Shown in pieces: positions 1-9,278 of a DNA stretch of 64,000 nucleotides (its first letter is position 1; the number at the start of each line of letters is the position of its first letter). The position numbers and the translations under genes are program-made. Origin of the DNA: Rhizobium sp. Root1220 (GTDB lineage: Bacteria; Pseudomonadota; Alphaproteobacteria; Rhizobiales; Rhizobiaceae); the NCBI RefSeq assembly GCF_001426265.1, contig NZ_LMDG01000001.1:558115-622114 (forward strand), written 5' to 3'. Under the pieces are notes generated by a model that saw nothing but the letters and a program-made list of their open reading frames with translations, was not told where the DNA came from and did no database searches.

Positions 1-675
1 GCCAGGAAGCCGTTCGACGACAAGCGCGTAAGGCAGGCGCTGATGATGGCCATCGACCGCAAGACGGTTATCGACGGAGCATGGTCCAGCCTCGGCACAC
101 CGATCGGCAGCCACTATACGCCGAACGATCCCGGGTTCGTTGACCTGACCGGCACGCTGCCCTACGATCCCGCGAAAGCGAAGGCGCTGCTCGCCGAAGC
201 CGGCTACCCGAATGGTTTCACGTTCACGATCAAGTCGCCGCAGATGGCCTACGCGCCGCGCAGTGCGCAGGTCATGCAGGCCATGCTTGCCGAAATCGGT
301 GTGACGATGAATATCGAGCCGACAGAATTTCCCGCCAAGTGGGTGCAGAACGTCATGAAGGATCGAGACTACGAGATGACGATCGTTGCCCATGCCGAGC
401 CGATGGATATCGATATCTATTCGCGAGATCCCTATTACTTCAACTACAAGAATCCGGTTTTCAATGATCTGATGAAAAAGGTGCAAGCCACGTCTGACCC
501 CGCCGAGCAGGTGAGGATCTATGGCCAAGCCCAGAAGATCCTCGCCGAGGACGTGCCGGCGCTCTATCTTTTCGTCATGCCGAAACTCGGGGTCTGGGAC
601 AGGAAGCTGAAAGGGCTTTGGGAGAACGAGCCGATTCCCTCGAACGTGTTGACCAATACATCCTGGGAAGACTAA
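1..675 (+). CDS. ABC transporter substrate-binding protein, family 5 (C-terminal part)
   Basis: The frame is open from the first base of the window, so this is the last 224 residues of a longer protein; family 5 peptide-binding proteins are usually about 500-540 residues. The fragment opens with the typical lobe segment KPFDDKRVRQALMMAIDR, followed by the PYDPAKAKALLAEAGYPNG block that marks SBP_bac_5 proteins. It would bind a peptide, glutathione-like compound or related solute in the periplasm and deliver it to the two permeases encoded directly downstream (42 bp to the first). The substrate cannot be told from this part. Confidence 0.9.
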   Translation, partial: ARKPFDDKRVRQALMMAIDRKTVIDGAWSSLGTPIGSHYTPNDPGFVDLTGTLPYDPAKAKALLAEAGYPNGFTFTIKSPQMAYAPRSAQVMQAMLAEIGVTMNIEPTEFPAKWVQNVMKDRDYEMTIVAHAEPMDIDIYSRDPYYFNYKNPVFNDLMKKVQATSDPAEQVRIYGQAQKILAEDVPALYLFVMPKLGVWDRKLKGLWENEPIPSNVLTNTSWED

Positions 676-716
676 GCGGCTGACTGGACGAGGCGGCGAA
701 CAGCGATGGACAAGAC

Positions 717-1664
717 ATGATAGCGCTTCTGTCTCGCCGCCTTGCTGGCCTGCTTGTCACGCTGGTCGTCGTCTCGCTGTTGATCTTTGCAGTGATGGAC
801 TTTCTGCCGGGGGATCCGGCGTCGATCATGCTCGGCACCTCGGCTTCGCCGGAAACACTTGCAGCACTGCGTCATGAGCTCGGGCTCGATCAGCCGCTGC
901 TGCTTCGCTATGGGCAATGGCTCGGTGGCGTCGTTTCGGGTGATCTCGGACAGTCTTACACCTACGGCGTCCCCGTTGCGGGACTGCTGATCGAAAGGCT
1001 GGGGGTCACACTGCCCTTGGCACTGATCGCAATAGCGCTTTCGGTGGCCATTGCCATTCCCCTCGGCGTGCTTGCGGCATCGCATCGTGGCGGCTTGCTT
1101 GACGTCATCGCAACGATCTTTTCGCAGGTCAGTATCGCGGTTCCGGCGTTCTGGATCGCGCTGCTGCTAATCATCCTGTTCTCGACGACGCTCGGCCTGA
1201 TACCAGCCGGCGGATTTCCAGGGTGGAGCGCCGGGACGTGGCCGGCGATAAAGTCGTTGCTGATGCCGGCGGTGGCACTCGCTTTGCCGCAGGCAGGCGT
1301 TCTGACGCGCGTCACCCGCTCGGCGGTGCTGGAAACGCTGCACGAGGATTTCACGCGCACGGCGCTTGCCAAGGGGCTGTCTCGGCGAAAAGTTCTCTGG
1401 CGCCATTCCGTTCCGAATGCACTCATCCCGATCCTGACGATCCTGGGGCTGCAGTCCACCTTCCTGGTTGCTGGCGCCGTCCTTGTCGAGAACGTCTTCA
1501 ATTTGCCGGGTCTCGGACGGCTTGCCTACCAAGCGCTGTCCCAACGAGACATCATCGTGATGCAGGATGTCGTGCTTTTTTTTGCCGCGCTCGTCATCAT
1601 CATGAATTTCGTTGTCGATCTCTCCTACATGGTTGTCGACCCACGCTTGCGGAGGGCTGCCTGA
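717..1664 (+). CDS. ABC transporter permease, DppB/OppB type
   Basis: 315 residues with a hydrophobic N-terminal segment (about 1-30) and several further membrane spans. The conserved EAA loop that contacts the ATPase is visible around residues 215-245 (RTALAKGLSRRKVLWRH). The N-terminal half carries the GDPASIMLG / LRHELGLDQPLLLRYGQW pattern of the first permease of peptide importers. It lies between the binding protein and the second permease in one operon. No ATPase gene follows, so the ATP-binding subunits must lie upstream of the window or elsewhere. Confidence 0.92.
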   Translation: MIALLSRRLAGLLVTLVVVSLLIFAVMDFLPGDPASIMLGTSASPETLAALRHELGLDQPLLLRYGQWLGGVVSGDLGQSYTYGVPVAGLLIERLGVTLPLALIAIALSVAIAIPLGVLAASHRGGLLDVIATIFSQVSIAVPAFWIALLLIILFSTTLGLIPAGGFPGWSAGTWPAIKSLLMPAVALALPQAGVLTRVTRSAVLETLHEDFTRTALAKGLSRRKVLWRHSVPNALIPILTILGLQSTFLVAGAVLVENVFNLPGLGRLAYQALSQRDIIVMQDVVLFFAALVIIMNFVVDLSYMVVDPRLRRAA

Positions 1665-1665
1665 A

Positions 1666-2529
1666 ATGCCGCCCATCGTTTCGACTCAGATCGCCGCTCG
1701 TCCGCGCCGCTTCCGAATTAGTCGGCGAATGAACCTGGTCGTGGGGGGCAGCATCATTGCGTTGCTGTTGGCAGTCGCATTGATATCGCTCCTCTGGACG
1801 CCGGTTCCGCCGGCGAAGATGCAGATCATCCACAAGCTGCAGCCACCGCTTGCTTACGGCATCCTCGGCACTGACCAGTTCGGTCGCGACGTTCTTTCGA
1901 TGCTGATGGTCGGGTGCTGGAATTCACTCTCCATCGCGATTGCTGCGGTCGCGATCGGCGGTACACTAGGCTCCATTGCCGGCATCGCGGCGGCTGCAGT
2001 GCGCGGTGCTTTTGAGGGCCTGCTGATGCGCATCTGCGACGTCATCTTCGCGTTGCCGCCCATTCTTTCCGCCATGATGCTCGGCGCTTTCCTCGGTCCC
2101 GGCCGCGCGACTGCTATCATCTCCATCGCTACGTTCATGATCCCGGTTTTTGCGCGTGTCACGCTGGCGACGGCGCTTCAGGCCTGGAGCCGAGACTACG
2201 TGCTTGCCGCCCGCGCCATCGGCAACAGCCGTTTCACAATCTCGATGCGGCACGTGCTGCCGAATATCATGAGCCAGATCATTGTACAGGCAACGATTCA
2301 GCTTGGGCTTGCTGTGTTGACCGAGGCCGGCCTGAGCTTTCTCGGCCTTGGGATCGCGCCGCCGGCACCGACCTGGGGACGAATGCTCGCCGATGCGCAA
2401 ACCTATCTCGCGCTTGCACCGTGGCTGGCAGTCCTGCCCGGCCTGGCGATCGCACTCTCCGTCTTTGGCTTTAACATGCTTGGCGACGGGCTGCGTGACG
2501 TGCTCGATCCGCGTGAAGCCCGCCGATGA
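1666..2529 (+). CDS. ABC transporter permease, DppC/OppC type
   Basis: 287 residues, second inner-membrane permease of the same importer. The ATG at 1666 is chosen because GGAGGG sits at 1651 and the gene then starts one base after the upstream stop; an upstream TTG in the same frame would overlap the first permease by 53 bases. Visible features are the N-terminal span (about 20-45), the GTDQFGRDVLSM motif typical of DppC/OppC proteins, and the EAA loop near 175-205 (AARAIGNSRFTISMRHVLPN). Confidence 0.92.
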   Translation: MPPIVSTQIAARPRRFRISRRMNLVVGGSIIALLLAVALISLLWTPVPPAKMQIIHKLQPPLAYGILGTDQFGRDVLSMLMVGCWNSLSIAIAAVAIGGTLGSIAGIAAAAVRGAFEGLLMRICDVIFALPPILSAMMLGAFLGPGRATAIISIATFMIPVFARVTLATALQAWSRDYVLAARAIGNSRFTISMRHVLPNIMSQIIVQATIQLGLAVLTEAGLSFLGLGIAPPAPTWGRMLADAQTYLALAPWLAVLPGLAIALSVFGFNMLGDGLRDVLDPREARR

Positions 2530-2562
2530 ACTCGCTGGCCGAACCTCCCGAGAGACCTTGTG

Positions 2563-3954
2563 ATGACTGAAACCGATCTTACGATTCGTGAACTCAGACG
2601 CCGGTTTACCGACAAGAGCCTCTCTCCTTTCGAGTACTGGCTGGCGCTGGAGCACCGTATCGATGCATGGGAGCCCTCGATTTGCGCGCTATACGGCTAT
2701 GATCCGGAGTCTGCCCGCGGCCAGGCCCGCGCCTCCACAGAGCGCTGGATGAAAGGCGAGACACTGGGTTCGCTCGACGGCATTCCGACGACACTCAAGG
2801 AGCTGATTGCCACCAAGGGGCAGCCGGTGCCTCTGGGCACGAAGGCGAGCGAATTGAAGCCCGCGGCCGAAGACGCCCCTGCCGCCGCGAGGGCTCGCGA
2901 GGACGGCGCGATCGTCTTTGCCAAGACCACGTGCCCGGACTACGGCATGCTGTCCTCCGGTCTCTCGAGTTTCCATCCCCTCACCCGCAATCCCTGGGAC
3001 ACGACGCAAAACCCGGGCGGATCGAGCGCGGGAGCTGCGGCTGCGGCTGCCGCCGGCTACGGTCCCCTGCATATCGGCACAGACATCGGTGGTTCGGTAC
3101 GCTTGCCGGCCGGCTGGACCGGCGTTTTCGGCTTCAAGCCAAGCCACGGGCGCATCCCGGTCGATCCCTATTACGTCGGACGCTGTGCAGGCCCAATGAC
3201 GCGGTGGGTGGAGGACGCTGCCTATGCGATGGCGACGCTTTCCCGTCCAGACTGGCGTGACGGCACCAGTCTGCCGCCAAACATGCTCGATTGGATGGAC
3301 CTCGACATCGATGTGCGCGGCCTGAAAATCGGCTTGATGCTCGATGCCGGTTGCGGTCTGCCGGTTGACGCAGAGGTACGGACCGCTGTCGAGGCGGCAG
3401 CAAGACGGTTCGAAGGCGAGGGCGCGGTCATTGTTCCCGTAGCGCCAGTGATGACCCGCGAGATGCTTGATGGTCTCGACACATTCTGGCGAGCACGTTT
3501 CTGGGGCGATATCGAGGGCCTCAGCGACGAGCGCCGCAGCAGTATCCTGCCCTATATCTACTCCTGGGCGAAAGGTGGTGCCGGTGTCAGCGGTGTCGAA
3601 GCCGTCAGGGGGTTCAATCAGACGATCGAGATGCGCAAGAGCTGCGGCCACCTGTTCACGACCGTCGATGCCGTTATTTCCCCGACCAATCCGATCGTGT
3701 CCTACCCGGCGGAATGGGCATCACCGACCAACGACCCGGCGCAACCATTTGAGCACATCTGCTTCACCGTCCCGTGGAACATGTCCGAACAGCCGGCGTC
3801 GTCGATCAATTGCGGCTTCTCGAAAACCGGCATGCCGATCGGCCTGCAGATCGTCGGCCCTCGCTTTGACGACATGCGCGTGCTGAAGCTGTCCAAGGCA
3901 TTCGAGGATTGGACGGGTGGAATCAAAGCCTGGCCGAAGCCACCAGTCAGATGA
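2563..3954 (+). CDS. Amidase-signature family amidase
   Basis: 463 residues from the ATG at 2563 (a GTG directly before it is in frame). The amidase signature triad is visible: Lys79 in PTTLKEL, the cis-Ser in NPGGSSAG (about 154-155) and the nucleophile Ser178 in TDIGGSVRLPA. Such enzymes hydrolyse an amide to acid plus ammonia; the substrate is unknown. It follows the permease gene by 33 bp and is probably co-transcribed, so it may hydrolyse an amide brought in by the transporter (inference). Its last 8 bp overlap the convergent NlpC/P60 gene. Confidence 0.9.
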   Translation: MTETDLTIRELRRRFTDKSLSPFEYWLALEHRIDAWEPSICALYGYDPESARGQARASTERWMKGETLGSLDGIPTTLKELIATKGQPVPLGTKASELKPAAEDAPAAARAREDGAIVFAKTTCPDYGMLSSGLSSFHPLTRNPWDTTQNPGGSSAGAAAAAAAGYGPLHIGTDIGGSVRLPAGWTGVFGFKPSHGRIPVDPYYVGRCAGPMTRWVEDAAYAMATLSRPDWRDGTSLPPNMLDWMDLDIDVRGLKIGLMLDAGCGLPVDAEVRTAVEAAARRFEGEGAVIVPVAPVMTREMLDGLDTFWRARFWGDIEGLSDERRSSILPYIYSWAKGGAGVSGVEAVRGFNQTIEMRKSCGHLFTTVDAVISPTNPIVSYPAEWASPTNDPAQPFEHICFTVPWNMSEQPASSINCGFSKTGMPIGLQIVGPRFDDMRVLKLSKAFEDWTGGIKAWPKPPVR

Positions 3955-4804
3955 TCGGACGGCGGTAGCCGGTCGGCTGCTCGTATAGCCAGCCGATCCG
4001 TTTGACCGCATCCTGGAAATTCTCCCGGGCGACCGTCATCGTATGGCCGTTGGCATGGATGATTGTCTCCGGATCCTCCATCGTGGCAACATGACCTTTC
4101 CAGAACACGAGGTCGCCGCGGCGCAACTCGTCGCGGTCGATCGGCACGCCGAGCGACACCGCCTGCATGTCGGTGTCGCGAGGCGCGCTGGTGCCTGTCA
4201 TCGATAGAGACAGCTGCATGAGGCCGGAGCAATCGATGCCGAGGCCGGAGCGTCCGCCCCAGAGATACGGTGTCTCCAGGAATTTTGTGGCGACTTCTAC
4301 ATAATCTTCGCCGTGTTCCGCGTCGAGCGACCTTACGTGCTTGGCAAAGATCGCCGAACCGTCTTCCAGCATCGCATAGTGGTTGCCGCGCGCCTCGGTC
4401 GCGCCGACAATCCGCACCCGGCTCCCCATAGACAGGATGGCCTTGTACGGTTTGCGCAGTTCCGGCTCCTGATAGAGAAAGGTCCTCTGCACCGTAACGA
4501 TATGGGTAGGAGCAGGCTCCGTCTCGTTAAGCGCATTTTCCTGCAGATATCCGACATAGCCATCGGACGCAGCCTTGACCCAGCACCAACCGTTCGCGCG
4601 GTCGAATACGGTGACGACTTCGCCAAGCAGCAGTTCGGTATCGACCCCCCTGGCGAGATCCGGTGCAGGTCGCAAGCCGACGACCGGCACCGCGACGCGG
4701 GCCGGCGTGCCGGTTACGAAACGCAGTGCTTCGACGCGGCCTTCGAGGCTGGCGTCGGCAAGATCCGGGCGATAGGCGTGGAGGCGGCGGTCGAGCATCG
4801 TCAT
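3947..4804 (-). CDS. NlpC/P60 family cell-wall hydrolase with SH3-type domain
   Basis: 285 residues. Residues about 36-160 resemble bacterial SH3 modules (RANGWCWVKAASDGYVGYL). Residues 165-285 are an NlpC/P60 (C40) cysteine peptidase with Cys192 in GIDCSGLMQLS, His238 in WKGHVATM and His250 in IIHANGH as the likely Cys-His-His triad. Relatives cut peptide bonds in peptidoglycan stems (dipeptidyl-peptidase VI type). No signal peptide is evident, so a role in the cytoplasmic recycling of muropeptides is possible. It follows the MarR gene by 10 bp and lies in the same direction as the M17 aminopeptidase further upstream. Confidence 0.9.
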   Translation of the reverse strand: MTMLDRRLHAYRPDLADASLEGRVEALRFVTGTPARVAVPVVGLRPAPDLARGVDTELLLGEVVTVFDRANGWCWVKAASDGYVGYLQENALNETEPAPTHIVTVQRTFLYQEPELRKPYKAILSMGSRVRIVGATEARGNHYAMLEDGSAIFAKHVRSLDAEHGEDYVEVATKFLETPYLWGGRSGLGIDCSGLMQLSLSMTGTSAPRDTDMQAVSLGVPIDRDELRRGDLVFWKGHVATMEDPETIIHANGHTMTVARENFQDAVKRIGWLYEQPTGYRRPII

Positions 4805-4814
4805 GTCATTCCTC

Positions 4815-5222
4815 TCAAGGCGTCACACGGCGGCCATGTTTGCGCACCAGATCGCCCAGTTTCTCCAGATAGAGCGCGCCGCCAACGGTGCGCTTTATCA
4901 CGACGTTTCTTTTGTCGCGTTCGTCGCGCGCTCGATCGACTAAACCCATCTGACCCATCGTGTCCAGCGCCCGGGTGATGACCGGCTTGGTCACGTTCAG
5001 CGTCGCCGCCAGTCCGCGCACTGTATGCGGCGGCGGCAGGAGATAGATATGCAGCAGGATGGCCATCTGGCGCAACGTCAAATCGCGGTCGTCGTGGCGT
5101 ACCTGATCGAGTGCCACGCCATGCCACAACCCAAGCGCCTGCGAGGCAGTCAGTTCGATCGCCACAGCTTCTCCCGAAATTCGTCGCGCTAGTGTTTCAT
5201 TTTCAGGCCGCTCGATGCGCAA
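4815..5222 (-). CDS. MarR family winged-helix regulator
   Basis: 135 residues if the TTG at 5222 is used. A GTG at 5165 has a better Shine-Dalgarno (GGGAG, five bases upstream) and would give 116 residues, so the start is uncertain. The core LTLRQMAILLHIYL, the recognition-helix part AATLNVTKPVITRALDTM and the wing DERDKRNVVIKRT fit MarR proteins. It probably regulates its neighbours (NlpC/P60 and aminopeptidase genes), but no operator is proven. A strong hairpin (5227-5252) lies just upstream. Confidence 0.8.
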   Translation of the reverse strand: MRIERPENETLARRISGEAVAIELTASQALGLWHGVALDQVRHDDRDLTLRQMAILLHIYLLPPPHTVRGLAATLNVTKPVITRALDTMGQMGLVDRARDERDKRNVVIKRTVGGALYLEKLGDLVRKHGRRVTP

Positions 5223-5226
5223 TGCA

Positions 5227-5252
5227 ACGGGGCGACAAATCTGCCGCCCCGT
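5227..5252. repeat. Hairpin before the MarR gene
   Basis: Perfect 8-bp inverted repeat, ACGGGGCG and CGCCCCGT separated by 10 bases, between the aminopeptidase and MarR genes, both on the minus strand. It has no U-tract, so it looks less like an intrinsic terminator than a processing or translation-control hairpin, or a regulator half-site pair. Confidence 0.5.
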
Positions 5253-5279
5253 AAAGTGAATAAAATTCTAACAATCGTC

Positions 5280-6668
5280 TCAGCGCACGCTTTGGCGAAT
5301 GTGTTGATAGAGCGCCCGGATCGCCTGCGCTTCGCCACCTCCCGGCGAATGGGGCCGCTCCGAGGGAGCCCAGCCGTAGATGTCGAAATGTGCCCAGCTT
5401 TTCGTTTTGCTGACGAAACACTTCAGGAACAGGGCGGCAGTGATGGCTCCCGCCATGCCGCCCGCCGGCGCGTTGGTGATGTCTGCGAACTTTGCCCGGA
5501 TATCCTTTTCGTAGCCGGCATAGAGCGGAAGCTGCCAAAGCGGGTCGTCCGTCTCCAGGCTGGCGTCTGTCAGAGCATGTGCGAGATCCGCATCGTCCGT
5601 GAAGAACGGCGGCACGTCGGGACCCAGTGCTACCCGTGCGGCACCGGTCAGCGTTGCCATATCGATAAGCAGGTCCGGTGCGTCTTCATCGGCATAAGCG
5701 AGAGCGTCGGCCAGAATCAATCGGCCCTCGGCGTCGGTATTGTCGATCTGGACCGTCAATCCCTTGCGGCTTCTGTAGATATCGCCCGGGCGGAATGCGT
5801 TCGACGATATCGAATTCTCGACCACGGGAACGATGACACGCAGGTCGACCTTGAGCTTCGCATCCATGATCATCAACGCCAGGCCCATGACATTTGCGGC
5901 GCCGCCCATGTCCTTCTTCATCAGCAGCATGGAAGAGGCTGGCTTGATGTCGAGGCCGCCGGTGTCGAAGCAGACACCCTTGCCGACGAGCGTAATCTTG
6001 CGATGCCCCTTCTTGCCCCAGCGCAGCTCAAGCAGGCGCGGTGCATCTGCGCTGGCGCGACCGACGGTGTGGACCAGCGGAAAGTTCTGCCTGAGATCTT
6101 CGCCGCTGACGACGGAAATATCGGCCTTGTAGTGAGCCGCCAGGCCGCGGAATGCGGCCTCCAACTCGTTTGGACCCATGTCGTTCGTGGGAGTGTTGAT
6201 CAGATCGCGGGCGAGGAACACCCCGGCGAGTTGGCGCTTGATATCCGCACCATCCGCATCGCGCGGAATCATCAGCGTCGCTGCGGCGGATTTCTCTGAC
6301 TTGTAGCGATCGAATCGGTAGCTGCCGAGGCCGAAGCCCAACGAGAGGCGGTTCGCCGTCAGCGGAGCGGTTTCGATATGCCAGTCACCCGCCGGGAGAG
6401 CGCGCGCGAGTTTGCCGGTGATATAGGGCTGCTCGGAAGGATTGGTGCCAAGCCCGAAGAGGGCGCCACCGAGATGGCCTTCTGCAGTGGGGATCAGCAG
6501 CAGCGAACCGCTTTCCGCCTTGTAGCCCGCCTTCTTGGCCCAATCCAGTGCAATCGGATCGATCGTACCGGTTTCGATGTGCGCGGGGGTTACCGCGAAG
6601 ATCGGCAGCGTTGAACCGCCTTTTGTATTAAACCGGGTCGGTCTCTCGATGAACTGATAGGGGGCCAT
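5280..6668 (-). CDS. Leucyl aminopeptidase family protein (M17)
   Basis: 462 residues from the ATG at 6668, chosen because GAAGGAAGA lies just upstream; an ATG 10 codons further upstream is also in frame. The C-terminal catalytic domain has the M17 metal and active-site motifs: GKGVCFDTGGLDIKP, KKDMGGAANVMG and the signature NTDAEGRLILADAL. These bind two metal ions (usually Zn or Mn) and remove N-terminal residues from peptides in the cytoplasm. It is adjacent to the MarR and NlpC/P60 genes on the same strand, which suggests peptide or muropeptide turnover. Confidence 0.93.
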   Translation of the reverse strand: MAPYQFIERPTRFNTKGGSTLPIFAVTPAHIETGTIDPIALDWAKKAGYKAESGSLLLIPTAEGHLGGALFGLGTNPSEQPYITGKLARALPAGDWHIETAPLTANRLSLGFGLGSYRFDRYKSEKSAAATLMIPRDADGADIKRQLAGVFLARDLINTPTNDMGPNELEAAFRGLAAHYKADISVVSGEDLRQNFPLVHTVGRASADAPRLLELRWGKKGHRKITLVGKGVCFDTGGLDIKPASSMLLMKKDMGGAANVMGLALMIMDAKLKVDLRVIVPVVENSISSNAFRPGDIYRSRKGLTVQIDNTDAEGRLILADALAYADEDAPDLLIDMATLTGAARVALGPDVPPFFTDDADLAHALTDASLETDDPLWQLPLYAGYEKDIRAKFADITNAPAGGMAGAITAALFLKCFVSKTKSWAHFDIYGWAPSERPHSPGGGEAQAIRALYQHIRQSVR

Positions 6669-6700
6669 TTTCTTCCTTCGGGCATCCGGGAATCGCATCT

Positions 6701-6713
6701 TAACGGTCCGTTA
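6701..6713. promoter_or_regulatory. Inverted repeat in a divergent promoter region
   Basis: TAACGG-T-CCGTTA lies between the aminopeptidase gene (minus) and the TPR lipoprotein gene (plus). Its position suits an operator or promoter element, but no regulator is assigned. Confidence 0.3.
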
Positions 6714-6809
6714 GGGTTAACAGACTATTGCTGGAGTGAAGATTGCGTCAGAGCCTTTCCCTGTTCCGTTTCTAGGTCAGACGCCAATTTCGGATCTCAG
6801 GGACCCTCC

Positions 6810-7637
6810 ATGCCTGCTTCGGCCTACAGTTCGATCAAAACCCGCATATTCCAGGCTGCTGCAACCGCGATGGTCGTCTTGACCCTAGCTAGTTGTACGA
6901 CGACCAAAGACAAGATGACTACCGGATCGGTCCCGAAGTTGACCAAACCGGTCGAGGCCATGGACGACACCGAGGTACGCAGCGCTATTGACCGCGTCGG
7001 CCAGGCTTATGAGAAAAACCCGCGCGACGCCGTCAACGGCGTGAACTATGCGAACCTCTTGCGCACTGCAGGCCGGGATGCACAGGCACTTGCCGTCATG
7101 CAACAGGTCGCAATCGCCAACCCGACGGATCGAAACGTCCTTGCTGCCTACGGCAAGGCGCAGGCGGCGGCCGGTCAGTTGCAGCAGGCGCTCAACACGA
7201 TCGGCCGTGCCCAGACACCCGATCGTCCCGACTGGAAGCTGATCTCTGCAGAAGGCGCGATCCTGGATCAGCTCGGCCGCTCAGCCGAGGCGCGTCAGCG
7301 GTATCGTGATGCACTCGATATACAGCCGACAGAACCCTCGATCCTTTCCAACCTGGGTATGTCCTACGTGCTGACCGGCGATCCACGCACCGCCGAAACC
7401 TATCTTCGCCAGGCCGTCGGTCAGCCCTCCGCAGACAGCCGAGTCCGCCAGAATCTTGCGCTTGTTGTCGGATTGCAGGGTCGCTTCCCGGAGGCTGAGG
7501 AAATTGCGCTGCGCGAAATGTCGCAACAACAGGCCGACGCCAACGTCGCCTATCTGCGCTCGATGCTGTCCCAGCAAAATTCATGGCAGAAGCTTGCCGC
7601 AAAGGACAATGGCAACGCCAGCACCGGAACGAACTGA
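6810..7637 (+). CDS. TPR-repeat lipoprotein, TadD-like
   Basis: 275 residues. The N-terminus (about 10-29) is a lipoprotein signal ending in the lipobox LASC, with Cys29 as the predicted lipidated residue. The rest consists of tetratricopeptide repeats: DAVNGVNYANLLRTAGRDAQ, WKLISAEGAILDQLGRSAEA, SILSNLGMSYVLTGDPRTAE and RQNLALVVGLQGRFPEAE. The architecture matches TadD-type lipoproteins that help assemble tight-adherence (Flp) pili. No other tad genes are near, so the pilus role is an inference from family only. It stands alone, divergent from the aminopeptidase gene. Confidence 0.85.
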   Translation: MPASAYSSIKTRIFQAAATAMVVLTLASCTTTKDKMTTGSVPKLTKPVEAMDDTEVRSAIDRVGQAYEKNPRDAVNGVNYANLLRTAGRDAQALAVMQQVAIANPTDRNVLAAYGKAQAAAGQLQQALNTIGRAQTPDRPDWKLISAEGAILDQLGRSAEARQRYRDALDIQPTEPSILSNLGMSYVLTGDPRTAETYLRQAVGQPSADSRVRQNLALVVGLQGRFPEAEEIALREMSQQQADANVAYLRSMLSQQNSWQKLAAKDNGNASTGTN

Positions 7638-7811
7638 CGGTTTTGCCAGCCGCTCGGGCGAATGAGTATTGGGACAACAATCGGATTGCGGTCGTTCTTG
7701 CGCCCGACAATCTTCGGTCGGCCGCGATATAACCGTTCCTTCACTACGTCACTTCACCTGATCTTTGAGCTTTTTTGAAATGCGTAAGGCACTCAAGGAA
7801 GTGAGGTCAGT

Positions 7812-8021
7812 ATGAAAGAGCTTGAAGTTTCATCGCGGATCATCAGGTCCGTCTATTATAGCCAGGAGGACGGCGGGCTGCGCATATGCTTCAAAAATGG
7901 AGAAGAGCGGCTCTTTACCGGAGTGACCGAAGAGGCCGCCACGGCACTGGTCGATGCACCGTCGCCGGGCCAACACTACATCGATTACATCCGGCATCAA
8001 TTCAAGCGGGTTGCCTATTGA
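7812..8021 (+). CDS. KTSC domain protein (small)
   Basis: 69 residues, matching the whole length of the KTSC domain: SSRIIRSVYYSQEDGGLRICFKNG at the front and ALVDAPSPGQHYIDYIRHQF at the end. An AAGGAAGTGAGG stretch precedes the ATG. The domain is found alone or next to nucleic-acid enzymes and its biochemical role is not established. The gene is monocistronic here; the following DUF982 gene is 150 bp away. Confidence 0.85.
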   Translation: MKELEVSSRIIRSVYYSQEDGGLRICFKNGEERLFTGVTEEAATALVDAPSPGQHYIDYIRHQFKRVAY

Positions 8022-8171
8022 GGCTGCAGGCGTGGCGGCGCCAGGTATCCCAATGGATAGTCTCGGGTGGCCGATAGCGTCGACCATTGGCTCGAAGGCG
8101 TATCGCCTTTTTGCCACGGTCCCAGGACCGACGGACCAGCGTATCCTGTTCGCGCTGGGAGGGACATCACC

Positions 8172-8408
8172 ATGGTGGGCGAAGGCTGGAAGGTAAATGT
8201 TGCCGTGGGCGACACGCAGCAATTTCTGATTGGGTGCCCCAAGGATGCGCTTGAATTTCTGGATCGACACTGGCCTTGCGACGGCGGACCCCTTCACAGT
8301 CGAGCTCGCCTCAAATGCCAGGCGAGTGACATGCGGCTGACCTCCGAAGACTCTTCCCGCCTGCCGTTTCTTGCGGCCCTGATCGAGGCTCAAATTCCGT
8401 TCGTATGA
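8172..8408 (+). CDS. DUF982 family small protein
   Basis: 78 residues from the ATG at 8172, which has GGGAGGGA just upstream. The pattern FLIGCPKDALEFLDRHWP followed by a basic middle part and FLAALIEAQIPF fits DUF982, a family of short proteins abundant in Rhizobiaceae, often in many paralogues per genome. Its function is unknown. The frame is open 35 codons further upstream but has no better start. Confidence 0.75.
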   Translation: MVGEGWKVNVAVGDTQQFLIGCPKDALEFLDRHWPCDGGPLHSRARLKCQASDMRLTSEDSSRLPFLAALIEAQIPFV

Positions 8409-8497
8409 TGTCTCGCTGACGCCTTTGCCAAATCTTTAGCGGCAGAAGCTATGCTCTCCCAGTTTCCGAGATCCGGTTGACGGGGGGCGTGCAGGCA

Positions 8498-9214
8498 ATG
8501 ACACGGCAAAGACGACGACACATCATCCAAACGCGAAGAACGGCGACCGGACTGATGCTTGCCGGTACGATCTCCTTTCTTGCTGGAATGACGGACGCGA
8601 CCGGTGTTGCGCTTACCGGGGATTTTGTATCGTTCATGACAGGCAATACGACCCGGGCGGCACTCGCACTTGGCGGCGGCAATCTGTACCACGGCGCCGT
8701 TCTGCTGTCAGCTATCGTCATCTTCGTTCTGGGCAATGCCGGCGGAATCGTGGTTGCCCATCGCGCCGACCGGCGCATTTTTGTGGTGCTGGCCTGCGTC
8801 AGCGTGATACTGGCCACCGCGTCGTTGATGACACACGACGATCTGAAGGTGTTCCGCTTTTACATGATCGTCGCGTCGATGGGCATGGTCAACGCAGCCG
8901 TCGAGCAAATCGAGGGACTGCCGATCGGGCTAACCTATGTTACGGGGGCACTCTCCCGTTTCGGCCGCGGTATCGGGCGCTGGATCGTCGGAGACCGCCG
9001 CCTCGACTGGACAGTCCAGATCGTTCCGTGGATCGGCATGCTGGCCGGCGCGATCGTCGGCGCAATCCTGACGCAGATAGTCGGCGCCGGAGCCCTGTGG
9101 TTGATCTCCGTGTTTGCGATGCTGATCGCTTTTGCAGCACTTCTCATTCCGAAGCCATTGCAAAGGCGCTTCAACCAGAACCGCGCGGTGCGGCGACCTA
9201 CCCGCAACGGGTGA
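8498..9214 (+). CDS. YoaK/DUF1275 family membrane protein
   Basis: 238 residues from the ATG at 8498 (GGGGGG ten bases upstream). The opening TGLMLAGTISFLAGMTDATG and FVSFMTGNTTRAALALGGG is the DUF1275 signature, and about six hydrophobic segments follow (LLSAIVIFVLGNAGGIVVAH, IFVVLACVSVILATASL and others). It is an inner-membrane protein of unknown transport or sensing role. It stands 64 bp before the YdcF gene in the same direction. Confidence 0.85.
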   Translation: MTRQRRRHIIQTRRTATGLMLAGTISFLAGMTDATGVALTGDFVSFMTGNTTRAALALGGGNLYHGAVLLSAIVIFVLGNAGGIVVAHRADRRIFVVLACVSVILATASLMTHDDLKVFRFYMIVASMGMVNAAVEQIEGLPIGLTYVTGALSRFGRGIGRWIVGDRRLDWTVQIVPWIGMLAGAIVGAILTQIVGAGALWLISVFAMLIAFAALLIPKPLQRRFNQNRAVRRPTRNG

Positions 9215-9278
9215 TCGGTGCATCCCTGCCATCGTCGAATCAGATAAAGATGCCGGGAATGCTGAAGGAGCCTGCGTT

